Assembly: GCF_001039355.2 (NCBI RefSeq)
Contig: NW_019775436.1
Coordinates: 349,617 to 413,616 of the forward strand
DNA: 64,000 bases
Direction: 5' to 3'
Source of the DNA: Lingula anatina
Lineage: Eukaryota; Brachiopoda; Lingulata; Lingulida; Lingulidae
The notes under the pieces are model-generated. The model searched no databases, was not told the DNA's origin, and saw only the letters and a list, made by a program, of their open reading frames with translations. Shown here piece after piece: positions 24,701-36,349 of the stretch (positions are counted from its first letter, which is position 1; each line of letters begins with the position of its first letter). The translations under genes were made by a program, and so were the position numbers.

Positions 24701-27551
24701 CGCCCCGGGCATAGCGGCGACAAGCCGTCATCTCTTGTTGTCAGTGTTGCGAGGTGCCTCTGTTTTCTCTCCAGTTTTATGTCGATAAAAGTCCCGGTTC
24801 AGTGAGTACAAATTCTGTATTTTTGTGTGTAATCGCGCGCAGTAAGCTGTTATAAAACACTCATATATTTTAATGGGGTCTATGTCGCAGTCGTTTCGCT
24901 TCGGTGAGTCGTCTGTTTGTGTTTGTCTCCTGATCCGTGTGTAGTTAATAATAATACCAATTTCGTGGCACAAACTGTCGAAGTCTTTAAGAGCAATTGC
25001 GTCAGCAAAAATATTCCCTCCGACCGCACTTGAAGGTTCGCTGCGTGCACGCTTTCATCCCTTTTTTTTCGCATTTCACATTCATTTAATTGTTCGAAAG
25101 TTTTTTCAAACTCCTACGTGCACCAATAATAACAAAAACAACAAAATCATACAAATCTGACTGTCATGTTTCTTCAAAATATTTTCCTGATTTGATCTAA
25201 ATTCTAGTTAGCCTATGTCAGTGGACAATTAAAACCTGTCCAGAAATGCCTCGTACGCACTCTTTCCTTTTCAGCCAAGAAATCATTTTGAAAAAAAGTA
25301 ATAATAAAAACGATCGAATACTATTTTTCATTACGATTTCGTTACGAACCCAGAAAAACAATATCGAATTATAACAATAGAATGAATTTTATGCGGTCTC
25401 CTTTTACGCAATTTTGTCAGGAGATTTTATCTCTAATCTAATTCATCCATATTTCTCTTCGCCGTCTTTACGGCAGTAATTCATATTATCTATGCACCTT
25501 TTTCCCTACAAAAAATTCCAATCGATTCCCCGCCGTGCCCCTTTAGCCTGGAAAGGTTCACGCGGCAGACAAGCAGACGGTCTCTCGTCAATAACATTTC
25601 ACGCGCGACTTACGGCAGAGCCGCTATCGATTGAGGCGAATGAAGGTCACGCCAGTCCGCGGGATCTTCCTCTTCTTCATGCAGAGCTTGGGCTGCTCCC
25701 CGTGCTGTTTTGGCCCTTCTGCGGTGTGGTCTAGATTCCAGGTGAATTATTCATTTTAGAAACGCAGAGCCTGGGGCCGCTTTACGTAAAGTAATGGTAA
25801 TCGCCGGTTGGAATACATACTCCAGGTGAATTATGAACCTCTATAAAACAGAGTCAAGGGCTGCTATGCGCGTCGTTACGGCCTCATGATTACGAATGAA
25901 CTTCTCATTCCAATTATCCAGGGCATAGGGCCGCTTTACACGTCGAGGTGGCCCTTGTGTATTGTGGTCGAATTTCCAATTGAATTTCTTCATCGAGCGT
26001 GAACTCCGCCCGGCAAGTATGACGGGACCCGCTAATAACCGACATGCTTTGTATAACTGTATTTGCAGACTTTAAATGTGAGAATTCAGTGCGTTACGTA
26101 GCTGACCGCGTTTTGTAACAACGAACATAGTAAGTCTGCAAATAATGAAAATCAGCGAAGGGTGTCGCATTAGATCGCTGCAGGCGACAAACGGGTTGAT
26201 TACTAAACCATCAAAATCCTTTCTGGATTGAGAATTAAATTCTCCTACTTTATCTTAAAGGACGCGGAGGGTTAGTACTTTTGTATAACGACCCCATTTA
26301 ATGCAAGCTGTCATTTTTTTCTGGCATATTAAAGTCGAGGCTCGTTCTCTGCTGAGTTGTGATCCAACTTAACACTTAGCCAACTTTATTATCTTAGGAA
26401 GGTGAATTAAATAACATTTTACATAATACAATAAACCTGAGTGGTTAGAAATGTTAAGGGGGGCATTGATGTTAAACTTGGCATAAAATTCTCGTTTTTT
26501 GTTACCCTGCAAAAGGTAAAAAACTAAATGTGCAGTCACGTTCGTTCTTTTGAAATTATATAACCATCTTTTGTTCTCACGCCTCCTTTCTTTCTACGAT
26601 TTCTGTTTCGTTCTGCGGTATTTTTTCAGTCCCTTGCCTTTTTATCAAGTGCATGTTCTGAATGCACCGATTCGCACCCGTATACGTTCTCACACTACGA
26701 CGCTTCATCTAGGGCCGACGGAGAGGAGAAAAAAATACCAATTTCTATACACTGTTCGTTGAGTCGTGACACCCAATACGCTTAGTGTTCGGAAGAGGCG
26801 GCCGCCTTTTACAGATGAACAGTGGTCGATTTCACCCTTCATCACGCCCCGATGGCCGCGCCGTCTCGGATGTGGAGCGTGAAAGAATAGGGTCGTTATT
26901 GTACGCCGCTGTCAAACTAACAACAGAAATAATTTAGGCATTCGATTTTTTTTTCTCTCTCGTTTAATCTTGAAGTTTTGCCAGGCACGTTGAGTGAGTG
27001 CAGTCCGGGTCACGCGGGATTATGAACGCTGATCGATATTTGGCGCGATTTCAGCGATAATTCTGTCGTCTGCGCTTCAACGTGGATTTTGCATGAGTGA
27101 CTGCGTCGGTAAAATTAAGGTTGATGTTTAAGGATGATTAAAAAAAAAGACCAAAGCTCAATATTATTTATTCAAACGAGCTTGATGAATCGACCAGTGG
27201 TTTGCGCCCAGCATGAGTGAGGAAGGAGTAGCGCAGAATAAATACGCGTAATTCTAAATAATGGTGTGCAGTTGCCGACATGGTGATCACAACATTAAGA
27301 CATGACTCCGTTGGAATTGGGATCGCGCCTGAGGAGGACCTGCTGGCGCCGTTAAATTGTGAACTTTCGTGAGCGGTTCGATTACCAATTTAACCCCGGC
27401 ACCACTCTTGTTAGCTTCGCTTCCCGCCTTAACTAACGGTCTCTACGGGCCGCCGTGACAGCAGACTCATTATCGCCCTGTCAGCCAGCGGAGCCTTGGC
27501 CGGCGCTGTTTGCTTGCTTTGATAGCAGAGAGAGAGAAGAGAGAGAGAGAG

Positions 27552-27624
<73 letters not shown>

Positions 27625-30182
27625 CATTACAGCTTCAAACTGTGGTGAAATTGATGTGTTAGTTGGGAAGTTGAGAGACCTTATTTTACCCTCATAGATT
27701 GAATTTGAAGGGTATTATTATAATCCACAAGACGTGTCTTATGTGACAAATTAGGGCCTCTCGCCGTGGAGAGGGATTCTTCTGTGCTCTGCCTAAACGC
27801 AGTTTTGTCGTTGTACTGTCTGCCTTTTCCAAAGATAAAAGAATGAATAAACTATAATAAGTAAATGAATATAGAAAGATGACTAATGGAAAATACAGCG
27901 TTCTTGTTGCCCTGATTCATAAGTGAAATCCAAGTATTTTAAACGGCCTTTCTTTCTAATGGCTTTAAAAAAATATCCATTTGATATAGTTATTAATAAT
28001 TCTAACAACAAGGTAGACAAATCTAATATTATAGAAGTCACATTCTTTTATTGTGTTTTTTTTTATATTGCAATATATTTTTACCAAAATAAGTTAATTT
28101 GTCATGCAAGTCAATGGATGATGTGTTATATCCCTAACTCTCTTCATTTCGAGAAAAAGTAACCTTTCTCTTCTGTTTCAGCACAAAACAAGGCTTACCA
28201 AGAAGAAGTCACCAGAATTCAGCGACTATGGGCGCATGCGCATAGGTATCGATGGAGTTCCCCTAGAGAGGGCGCCATATTCCGCCTCCTTTTCACTGGC
28301 TGAACTCTGGAAACAACGGGAAAAACAGTTAGAGTAAGTACCATCGACCTTATAGAACTAGCACACATTAGAGTAAGGATGGACTTGTAACAGAATAAAT
28401 TTTCGAAGTATTTTTTTTTTTTTGAAAAATTTCTGCGGTAGGCTGGGAGATCAAACCCGAACAGGTGCAGTAGCCTTCACCACTATAATTTTACTGACTA
28501 AGCATTTGTTTTGTTTAACGTCCGTGACACGCCTGCTTGAGTGATTGGCATTATCAAATTTATGATAACTGACATATTTATCGAAATTGTCTTCTTCGAA
28601 TAAGGCCACTACTCCCAAATAATCATGTAGTCCTGTCAACAAGTACCCGGTAATAACATACTATCAGACTACATGGAAAAGATGAAGAGGTTAGAATTTT
28701 TCTTACGAGGAAACTTCGAATAATTGGCTCCGTTTTGTCCTTCAAAGCACGGAACAGACACAAAATTTATATTTATATACAACAGTTATCACGTGGGGAA
28801 CAGATGAAGGACAGAATAATAGATGGTCGCTGTCAGCGTAGTTCCCCGTTTTTAATCTATATGTCGCCCTCTAAGCACCCTGTACCTTATCACGGCACGA
28901 TGCAATTTGGAGCGACGTTTAAAAAATCACGTACGCAGTTCCTCGCGTGCCTGTTGTCGAGGGTGGACCTTGGCTGGGGTTATCGCACCAGCAACTCTCC
29001 GTGTTTACACGCGTGTTTTATCCGATAACATTGTTGCTAGGACGGCGGCGCAACCATGCCGCGTGTATCTGTCTGTGCATGTTTTGTGATAGCGGCTGTC
29101 ATCTCGCCGTGTACCTCAACATGTACTCCTCTGATCGTGACCTGGAATACAATCGGGGTATTTTTTTATGTACAGACACGTCTTGTCTCTGCACGTAGCC
29201 ATCACCTGCGTCTGTTGTCGCCGTTGTCGTTGTATTCGTGCACTTTCAGTGATAACACGCTAAGTGGAAAACCGTTTGAATTTTTGCCTTCAGACTTTTG
29301 CCTTCAGACTCCAGAATATTTTTTTTAGTTCTTTTTAAAATAGTTTATTTTATGTGGCAAGAATTACTCCAGTCGTGTCTCCAATGACCAGTGTTGATTC
29401 CTTGGTAAAATGCAATCATAATTTGATTGTTTTATTGCTTGATTATTAAACAACCTATGAGTGAAATATGAATATCCACCAAAAAACCGCGGTGTTTCGG
29501 TACTTGGAGTTCAATAGAATGTTAAAAAATGAGAACGCGTTGGTCTTTAGGAGCAACACAAAAGTGACACGTAAAGCATGGTTAATAGGCTACACACTGT
29601 TGTGAAAAAGACTTTAGTTCTTCAGAATTTACAAAAATAAAAAAAAAACAGCCAAAAAATATCCGTGGCTAAATTCTGTTACCGTCTGTTCGTTAGTCTG
29701 CCTTTATTTCTGACCCCACTCTCCTCCAAATCCCGTTAAATCTCGCTTCATGTAAGATTAAGTCGCAAGACTTAGAGCTGTCTCGGATTTTCCCATTAGA
29801 GTGATATTGGGCTCGGTAGATCGGGTGGGAGGGGGGGAGGTAAGCACTCTTATCAAACGTGCCACGTGTGATATTGTCATGCACCCCAATAACCTTACGA
29901 TTAGGGGATCGCCCACCATAAGAACTATGTGACCTTGCGTGCAATGTAATTTGTCAGCCACAGTATGGTTGACTCTTAGCGGAGGAGGTGTGGATTGCTT
30001 GCACCTTTTACGCAAGGAAATTGTGACATTTTTGTGACTTTTGATTTAATTTATAAGCGCATCATTTGTATTGTTTCAGAAGTCTGCGAGAGTCTCGTCT
30101 CACAAGTATAATAAACCAGTTGAGGAAGAGCAAGGAGGAGATTCAACACTTTCAGGAGGAGGGTTATCAGACCAGTATTAAA

Positions 30183-30224
<42 letters not shown>

Positions 30225-30751
30225 GGAGAGAGAGGGAAATCGGGCCCATAATGTTCATCTCCTTATATGCATCAAGACATATAGGCCTATTGTACTGTCA
30301 TGGGGAACACGTTTTTAATCATAGGTTTATTCACTTCTATAGAAAAGATAAGTAGATATCTCTACCACATTTCGATCGATTTTTTTCTCACTATGGTAGA
30401 CTACATTGAAGTGTGCTATCCTTAATCGTTTAATGTTTTTTTAGACTAATAAAGGTTACAGCCGAGCGAGGCTAAACATAGAAAAATCAAATACAAAATC
30501 TGACATACTAATCACTAATCATATTTTAGAATACTGTTGTCTTACAATCAAATTTTTGCAGATGTCGAGACGATAAACTGGCCAATTTCTAATAAAAATT
30601 AAATTCGTTTTAAAGAAAGAGTTAATTTTTTCAAAGGCGAGTAGGCCTAATCCTTTTTAGTCCCACATCGTGGGATTTGCATGTGTAAGAGATATTTGGA
30701 CATTTTTACGCGCTTTTGAAGCTTGGTTTATTTATCCTAAAAAGTAAAACG

Positions 30752-30793
<42 letters not shown>

Positions 30794-32699
30794 GGTTCAG
30801 CCGACAATGTGGTGTCAGATGTAGATAAAGCGCGCATGCTCGAAAACTCCTCAGCTCCGGGACATCTCGAACCGTCACGTGATAGGGCTGACAAGAGTTC
30901 TGAAGAAAATACGGATTCACAGCGACCGCAGTCAGCACCGAACTGTGTGATGCTCGAATCAGCGGCCAGATCTCAAGATCAATCACCATCAAAAGTGGAT
31001 TCCAGCTTGCCCAATGAACGTCCAGAAAGCGGATTGGTTATGCTAGCAAATGAAGCGCATGCGCGAGCCATGGAGACCGGAAATTGTAGTAACTTGATAC
31101 GTCAGCTTGCTGCGCAGCACAGCAAGTTTCAAAGGTTTGTTTTGTTATCTGGCATTTGAGTGACCTGTGAACGCTTTACGTGTGTCTTGAAACGCATTGA
31201 TACGTGCTCATAAATTTTAATCTAATAAGAATATACCAATCAAGATAACGCAGTTGTAGACCTACACGGATTAACCCTAAGTAAACTAAGATTTCGTGGA
31301 AAAAAGATGTAGGCCTATAGGGAAGTAGAAATAAAACCGAAACTGTAGCTGTCATTTTGGAAATTGTAACTTACATCGAAAACTGTAGGATGCTTATTAT
31401 ACATGTATGTTTTCTATACGCCTTAAACTATAGTGCCCCCCTTTTTCCATATTTGCAGTTCCCAAAAACAAACGCCAGATCACATGGCCATGATGGAGGG
31501 CGAAACCATCCCAAGACTACCTCAATGTCCAGAAATTGGGAGATACCCGACACACGGATTTTATCCCCCGCCCCCTCCTTTGCTCCAGGCGGTTTACCAG
31601 CCCCCCGTCAGGAACGGTTTACATTCCCAAGGTCGTCTGCTAGAGCTGAGGAGGCCCTTGACCACGCTACACACATACGACACACTCAAACGCCCGGCGC
31701 CTCGAGACGAAGACGCTCCAGTAGATTTATCGGTGAAAAGAAATAGACTTACTAGTTCCCAAGAAAGACTTAGTGCGTTCGATACAGTATACGTCGGCTC
31801 GCACGGACTTCAGACAAACTGCATGCCGAATATAAAAAGTGAGCGACACGTGGACTTGAATGACAATATCTCGTCCACACCACGTGGGCGAGAGCTATTA
31901 CGAGATTACTTACACGAAAGCCCGCAGTGCCCGAAGATGACAGCGGATCAGAAAAGTATGGTGCAGCAGATGCGGTATTGGAGCGCGGACGACGTCGTTA
32001 ACTTTATTAAAACGTTCCCGGACTGCGCAGATTACGTTGAGGTAAAATCTCATATTTTGATGACCAACTGTACCAAAAGTCGACAACTTCTAGCTGTATG
32101 CTCGTTTCATGTATGATGTTTTGCCTTGCACGTGGAAATAGGCACAGGCCTGAAAAGCGGCATTCATAAAAGATGACATATTTAGCTGAAACCCAACATT
32201 GATATTTAACCATAATTCATATCGCACGGGCCCCTTAATCTCTGTTGGGAAAATTGTATTGATTAATTCTTTCACTCACTCATGTCCGATTTTACATTTC
32301 AGCGATGGAAATCTTTCATAAAAAAAACTTGTAGATAGGCCCTATATAAAATAATTTATCACTGTAGCGTCTTTGACGGAAGAATTTTTACATTTTGTTT
32401 TTACTAGATTTACTCACATTAGAAAATATGTTTCACAATACATACAACAATAATGAAGTGAATTATAGTGAATTCTGAACATAGTGACTCAAAATTTTCT
32501 CCTCTCATTTCAGACTTTCCGGGAGCAACGCATCGATGGTCAGAGTCTGCGTCTACTGAGTGTGGACCTGTTAACCAGTTCTCTGGGAATGAAGCTTGGC
32601 CCGGCGCTCAATCTCCGGGCCTTTATAGCCAAACTGTGCGGCCAATGTGACCAGTGCAGGCATTGCTTACATTGCCATCAAAACGACAGTGAAAACTGA
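15404..32699 (+). CDS. SAMD11: SAMD11 homologue (SAND + SAM domain protein), full gene span
   Basis: Six exons (15404-15778, 28182-28333, 30080-30183, 30795-31134, 31459-32041, 32514-32699) join with compatible phases to 1740 nt, giving 579 residues and TGA. An N-terminal SAND domain (about 38-112) has WLTPNEF and KDWKRSIR, followed by CDCEGCRISSPV. The middle is low-complexity with a helical segment (about 177-205), a PPPPP run, PVDLSVKR (411-418, CtBP-binding type) and IKSE (449-452, SUMO type). A SAM domain (about 495-560) contains WSADDVV and GMKLGPALNL. The C-terminus is Cys-rich. The SAND segment ending ISSPV and the SAM domain match vertebrate SAMD11 very closely. SAMD11 and its relative SAMD7 are nuclear repressors that work with Polycomb PRC1, notably in photoreceptors. 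A nuclear chromatin role is therefore likely here, but the tissue is unknown. The start Met follows an in-frame TAA at 15371-15373. Confidence 0.93.
15981..16003. repeat. (CT)n microsatellite
   Basis: An uninterrupted CT run, 200 bp into intron 1 of the SAMD11-like gene. Confidence 0.95.
20002..20009. promoter_or_regulatory. CRE palindrome TGACGTCA
   Basis: A full cAMP-response-element palindrome in SAMD11-like intron 1, within a CpG-containing stretch. The site is read directly; use by CREB/ATF factors is inference. Confidence 0.4.
21672..21679. promoter_or_regulatory. CRE palindrome TGACGTCA
   Basis: Second full CRE in the same intron, in a GC-rich stretch around 21590-21720. Confidence 0.4.
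22392..22410. promoter_or_regulatory. CRE half-site plus full CRE
   Basis: TTACGTCA at 22392-22399 is followed by a full TGACGTCA at 22403-22410. A paired site is more suggestive than a single one, but activity is unknown. Confidence 0.4.
25710..25990. repeat. Degenerate repeat, CCAGGTGAATTAT / GGGCCGCTTTAC motifs
   Basis: ccaggtgaattat occurs near 25738 and 25822. gggccgctttac occurs near 25775 and 25928. tggccctt...tgtggtc occurs near 25709 and 25951. The copies are strongly diverged, with spacing of roughly 80-240 bp. Confidence 0.5.
27526..27620. repeat. Compound microsatellite (GA)(GT)(GA)
   Basis: GA, GT and GA dinucleotide tracts over about 95 bp, 0.6 kb upstream of SAMD11-like exon 2. 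Confidence 0.96.
28182..28333 (+). CDS. SAMD11: SAMD11 homologue, exon 2
   Basis: The acceptor follows a pyrimidine tract (cttctgtttcag) and the donor is GA|GTAAGTA. It codes HKTRLTKKKSPEF...IGIDGVPLERAPYSASFSLAELWKQREKQL, residues 126-176. The basic start directly extends the ISSPV end of exon 1. The rest has no domain name, but WKQREKQLE continues into the helix of exon 3. Confidence 0.85.
28334..30079 (+). other. SAMD11-like intron 2
   Basis: 1.75 kb, no further exon found. A CpG-containing stretch at about 28,790-29,280 is open in several frames but shows no known protein. Confidence 0.7.
30080..30183 (+). CDS. SAMD11: SAMD11 homologue, exon 3 (helical segment)
   Basis: Codes residues 177-210: SLRESRLTSIINQLRKSKEE and IQHFQEEGYQTSIK, a charged amphipathic helix. 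The acceptor is ttgtttcag. The donor G|GTGAGA runs straight into a long GA microsatellite at 30185-30222. Phases 2 in and 1 out fit the neighbours. Confidence 0.85.
30184..30222. repeat. (GA)n microsatellite starting at the exon 3 splice donor
   Basis: GT of the donor is followed at once by about 18 GA units. The intron 5' end is therefore itself part of the microsatellite. Confidence 0.95.
30752..30794. repeat. (ATT)n microsatellite forming the exon 4 splice acceptor
   Basis: About 13 TTA/ATT units end in ATAG at 30791-30794, where the acceptor AG is. No other pyrimidine tract exists next to the splice site. Confidence 0.93.
30795..31134 (+). CDS. SAMD11: SAMD11 homologue, exon 4 (disordered linker)
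   Basis: Codes residues 211-324, mostly Ser/Glu/Asp-rich and probably disordered. It ends in a more ordered segment GLVMLANEAHARAMETG, then SNLIRQLAAQHSKFQ. The donor AG|GTTTGT is weaker than the others but gives phase 2, which fits exon 5. No named domain is seen. Confidence 0.82.
31135..31458 (+). other. SAMD11-like intron 4
   Basis: A 324-bp intron with nothing beyond splice signals and a TAGGCCTA palindrome at 31310. Confidence 0.8.
31459..32041 (+). CDS. SAMD11: SAMD11 homologue, exon 5 (Pro-rich, PVDLS, first half of SAM)
   Basis: Codes residues 324-518. In order: FYPPPPPLLQAVYQPP; PVDLSVKR at 31718-31741; IKSE at 31832-31843; then the first SAM helices RYWSADDVVNFIKTFPDCADYVE. The acceptor is catatttgcag and the donor is GAG|GTAAAA at 32042. 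The intron cuts the SAM domain after YVE; human SAMD11 continues at this point with FREQGIDG, as exon 6 does here. Confidence 0.92.
32042..32513 (+). other. SAMD11-like intron 5
   Basis: 472 bp, AT-rich, splitting the SAM domain. No other feature is seen. Confidence 0.8.
32514..32699 (+). CDS. SAMD11: SAMD11 homologue, exon 6 (SAM second half, Cys-rich tail, stop)
   Basis: Codes residues 519-579 and TGA at 32697-32699. TFREQRIDGQSLRLLS and SLGMKLGPALNLRAFIAKL complete a SAM domain of the Polycomb (Ph/Scm/SAMD11) type, where GMKLGPAL forms part of the end-helix polymer surface. The tail LCGQCDQCRHCLHCHQNDSEN has Cys at every third position. It is unlike the long tail of vertebrate SAMD11. Confidence 0.93.
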   Translation, partial: TFREQRIDGQSLRLLSVDLLTSSLGMKLGPALNLRAFIAKLCGQCDQCRHCLHCHQNDSEN

Positions 32700-35600
32700 G
32701 GCGAAACTGTTGACTTTCAGCCAACGCAATACCAACATGTCTCCGCCAACACAATTGTGCCTGTTCTCACCTAACGCAATGCTAACGCACGTGGCATGCA
32801 AAGTTGACTTTCGTTCGTTCTATACATTCGGCCTTCTTCGGGTATTTTTGACAGGCCTAGGTGTATCAAACGATTCAGCGACTGATTAATAATACAATGG
32901 CGATATTTTGGGTGCAGCCATATACATTCCTGATTAGCAACAAGTTTTTGATTTTTTTTTTTGGTAACTTTAAGAAGAGAGTTTCAGGAAAAACATCTCT
33001 TCAAATGTGTATTAAACACTATTATTTATTATGTCATTTGATAATTTAGAGAGGTACCAAAAACATTGTCAGCATGTTGCAGCTTTGATGGCAGTTAAGT
33101 TTTTGCCGTAAAAAAGTTGTGCTACAATAACGATTTAACTTATTGAAATTCGTTTGCTTGTTTGTTTGTTTATTACTTTATACTAAACACAAGATAAATA
33201 CTGTTTGGAAATGTATAGTTAACTCCACATACTTATTTGCACGAGTTTTTTTCAAGAAAGGATGTAACGAATTTATTTAAATTATACGGTGCCCTATCGA
33301 TCCATTGCCAATAAATTAGCTTGTCCGTTAGTATTCTTCGTAGCTTTACAGTTTAATGCACCGTTTGAACAGAGAGCTTTTAATAGTCATGAATCAAGTT
33401 ATCATTGTTCCCACGTTTTTAACGATTTCACGATAATTGCTCAAAGAAAACGCATCCGTAGAGGGCTGTTAGGTCGTCCTTTTCCAGATAGAGTGTCACA
33501 GAGAGAGAGAGAGAGAGATTAAAATTAGCTGCACCTAGTATGTTAAAGGCTTACCGTTCATTTATATTGGACGGCCTCTTTTTTTTTGGATGTTTTTCTA
33601 TAGTCGGTAAGTTTGCTCATTGTTTAGTGCTAGATTATTAGTTCTGTTAACACCAATGGATACAATCCTTAAATAGGCCGCAAGCGGAATTTGGTCTCAC
33701 ACACAATTAATACAAAAAATCTGCCTTAAACAACTTTCTAGTGTCTCTACTTTCCAGTCATCACCAATTCGAGTTCCAAAATCAAATATACATGTGCTTT
33801 ATACCCGTTTATACTTGGCCTTAGCTTAGTAGGTAGTTCCAAGTATACCTTGCCTTTTCACGTTGCGTAATGTACGCAGCTATAAGCAGGGTGTAGTTAT
33901 TTTCATATTTAGGGTATATAATGCGTAATGGACATCAATACAGACATTATACAGGATATCCCAACAGATAACTAGAGGCTTTAACTGCGCGAAAATGGAA
34001 ATTCCGAATGCAGTTTCTTTAAGGTGAACCTGTTCTCACGACCTAGATGCACTAGAGTTATGCTTACACGTCATTCATAAATAAAGTCGTGGGATTATCC
34101 ATTGCCTCACTCTTTCGGTAAGAAGTAAAATCCAACAGCACTTTTCTTGTAAAAATTGATCAAGTAGTTACTTAGTTACTCTGCTATTCTCTAAACAGGC
34201 CGCTTCAGAAATTGTTTAACGGAATGCTGTATATAGAACCGGTATAGTTAAGATAGAAAATATTGTGTAATGAATTGATAGAACATTTAACTTTCATCAT
34301 TTTGGCGGTATATTGTTTATCTCATTGTAAATATAGTCATTAATTTTGTGTCATATTTCCGTTTCAAGGAATAATAAAATAACTTATTATTAAAACTTAC
34401 GTTACCTAATTCACGAGTTATTATATATAAATGTCCGTTTCTTTCGTAATTTAAGAGTGTGGGTTTGTGAATATCTATTCCAATTAAAGTGTGGATTCTA
34501 AAAAGGGATTTTTAAAAAGTCTAATTGTAGGCAACAATCGGCTACCTTCAAACTGTCGGATACAGGATTTTGCTAATGGGAGGACTCTTAATTTTCTTTT
34601 ACTTAACGTTGGTATTATAATGTATAGTAAGAAAAAAATGTTGATTTATTGAGTCCTAAATGGTTCGCTTTCACTTTTGACATTGCATAGTGCAATTGAA
34701 CTGAACCCCACCCCCACCCCTCTTTACCCACCTCCGCACTTCTCATAGTGGGTTACACTTTTTTTCTCCGTGATCATATCCTTTTTGAAACCAAAATTTT
34801 AAAATCAGTTTAGTATAATGTAAGATTCACATCTCCGTTCACAATGAACGATAACAGTAATTGATAACTGATAATGTGCAACAAGCCCTATTATTAGAAG
34901 TAATACCGCTTCATAAATCTTTCTCTTATCTCTTATCTAATCAGTTCTCTCATTGTACTCTCTTGACATAAATTAAACTGTTTATTGCGGTTTATATTTG
35001 CAAAATGAAATGGCCCCATTAGATCCTTAACTTATAGACTCAAATCCCTGACTATTACCTTATTTTCTTATGCCCCGTTTTCTTATATAACGAGAACGAT
35101 CTAACGAAGGCACCCTCTAAATAGAGTTTCTAAGCTAAACGCTGTGCGCCTCCGAAGGTTTTTCAATTTTTTGAAATCCGATAACATCATGAAAGTAACC
35201 GCAAGCTATTTATTGATTCATATGAAATAAACATTCAAAACACTTACTTAGACGTTGGACACCATGCTCGCTTCCTGGCAAGTTGCATATTTCCTATTTT
35301 TCTTAAAATATACTAGATCAATCGAAGATTGTGGTATGGTACTGCGAGCGCCAATAACGACGGTTTTAAATTTAGTCCGTTTATGTAAATTTTTTTCTAC
35401 CCTTAGATGATCAGAGTAGGTCGTTTTTGATTAAAAGTGAAAGCATGATTCATCCACCAGCCAAAACCTCCTGCCGCAAATATTGCATCAGGTGCGACCA
35501 AAGACGGAGCACAATCAGGCCTATGTCTGACTGCGCCTCTATCGCAATCAAAACCTGATATTTAAACCAAGGAAATGTCCGTATGTGATAACTACTGTTA

Positions 35601-35717
35601 TTTTCAGCATAGTTTTTCAAACTTATGTTGGAAGAAGCATTTACCTACATAAATTTGTGTCATGCAAAATTTATGACAGAAAAAATGGTGAGGAGGGACG
35701 GAGGAGGAACAGTGGGG

Positions 35718-35719
<2 letters not shown>

Positions 35720-35772
<53 letters not shown>
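35720..35772. repeat. (GA)n microsatellite
   Basis: About 26 uninterrupted GA units in the SAMD11-SKI spacer. Confidence 0.97.
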
Positions 35773-35774
<2 letters not shown>

Positions 35775-36089
35775 TAACTAAGTGAGGGGAAGCAGCTACG
35801 TCGTCAACAATTAACTCGTTGTTCCCGGACGGGCTCTCTTTATATCAAGCAAGGAGATATTCATCTCCTTAATTAGGATGCGTCTTCTGAATGACTGAAC
35901 AGTCATCTATGCGCACCTCAGATTGTCTGGTTGATAAGTGCACTCCATTGTTCCTCAAGATGTCCCTGTATTGTTTGCACCTAACATTATAACTGGGGAC
36001 CTTGTAGCCCGGAAACCTTGAACAACAATACAGTGCATTGACCAGGAAAACAGAGTATTTTAATACGGAAGCTCATATATATATATTGT

Positions 36090-36091
36090 TA

Positions 36092-36134
<43 letters not shown>

Positions 36135-36135
36135 A
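36090..36135. repeat. (AAAT)n microsatellite
   Basis: About 11 tetranucleotide units (ataaataaat...), next to a short AT run. Confidence 0.97.
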
Positions 36136-36309
36136 AGTGGTGAAAACTACGATAAAGGCGTAGGATATTAGATACTTATCGAATAAAATGATGGCGCCAT
36201 AAAAAAATTTGCTTTGAATTCATATCATTCAAATATTTAATTGAATACAAATATCTAACCACGGCAACTTTTTTCTTTTTCTATCGTGAATTTTATAATT
36301 TTTTAAATA

Positions 36310-36349
<40 letters not shown>
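36310..36349. repeat. (CT)n microsatellite
   Basis: A CT run with one interruption (ttt) near 36323. Confidence 0.95.

Larger units (their letters stand above)
15779..28181 (+). other. SAMD11-like intron 1 (12.4 kb)
   Basis: A large first intron after the SAND exon. It holds CT/GA microsatellites, a CpG-rich stretch at 16050-16560, three full CRE palindromes (20002, 21672, 22403) and a degenerate repeat at 25710-25990. I found no further SAMD11-like exon. Frames at 19384-19611, 20060-20320 and 21080-21313 are not recognisable. Its size and CpG-rich patches make it the natural place for enhancers. Confidence 0.7.
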
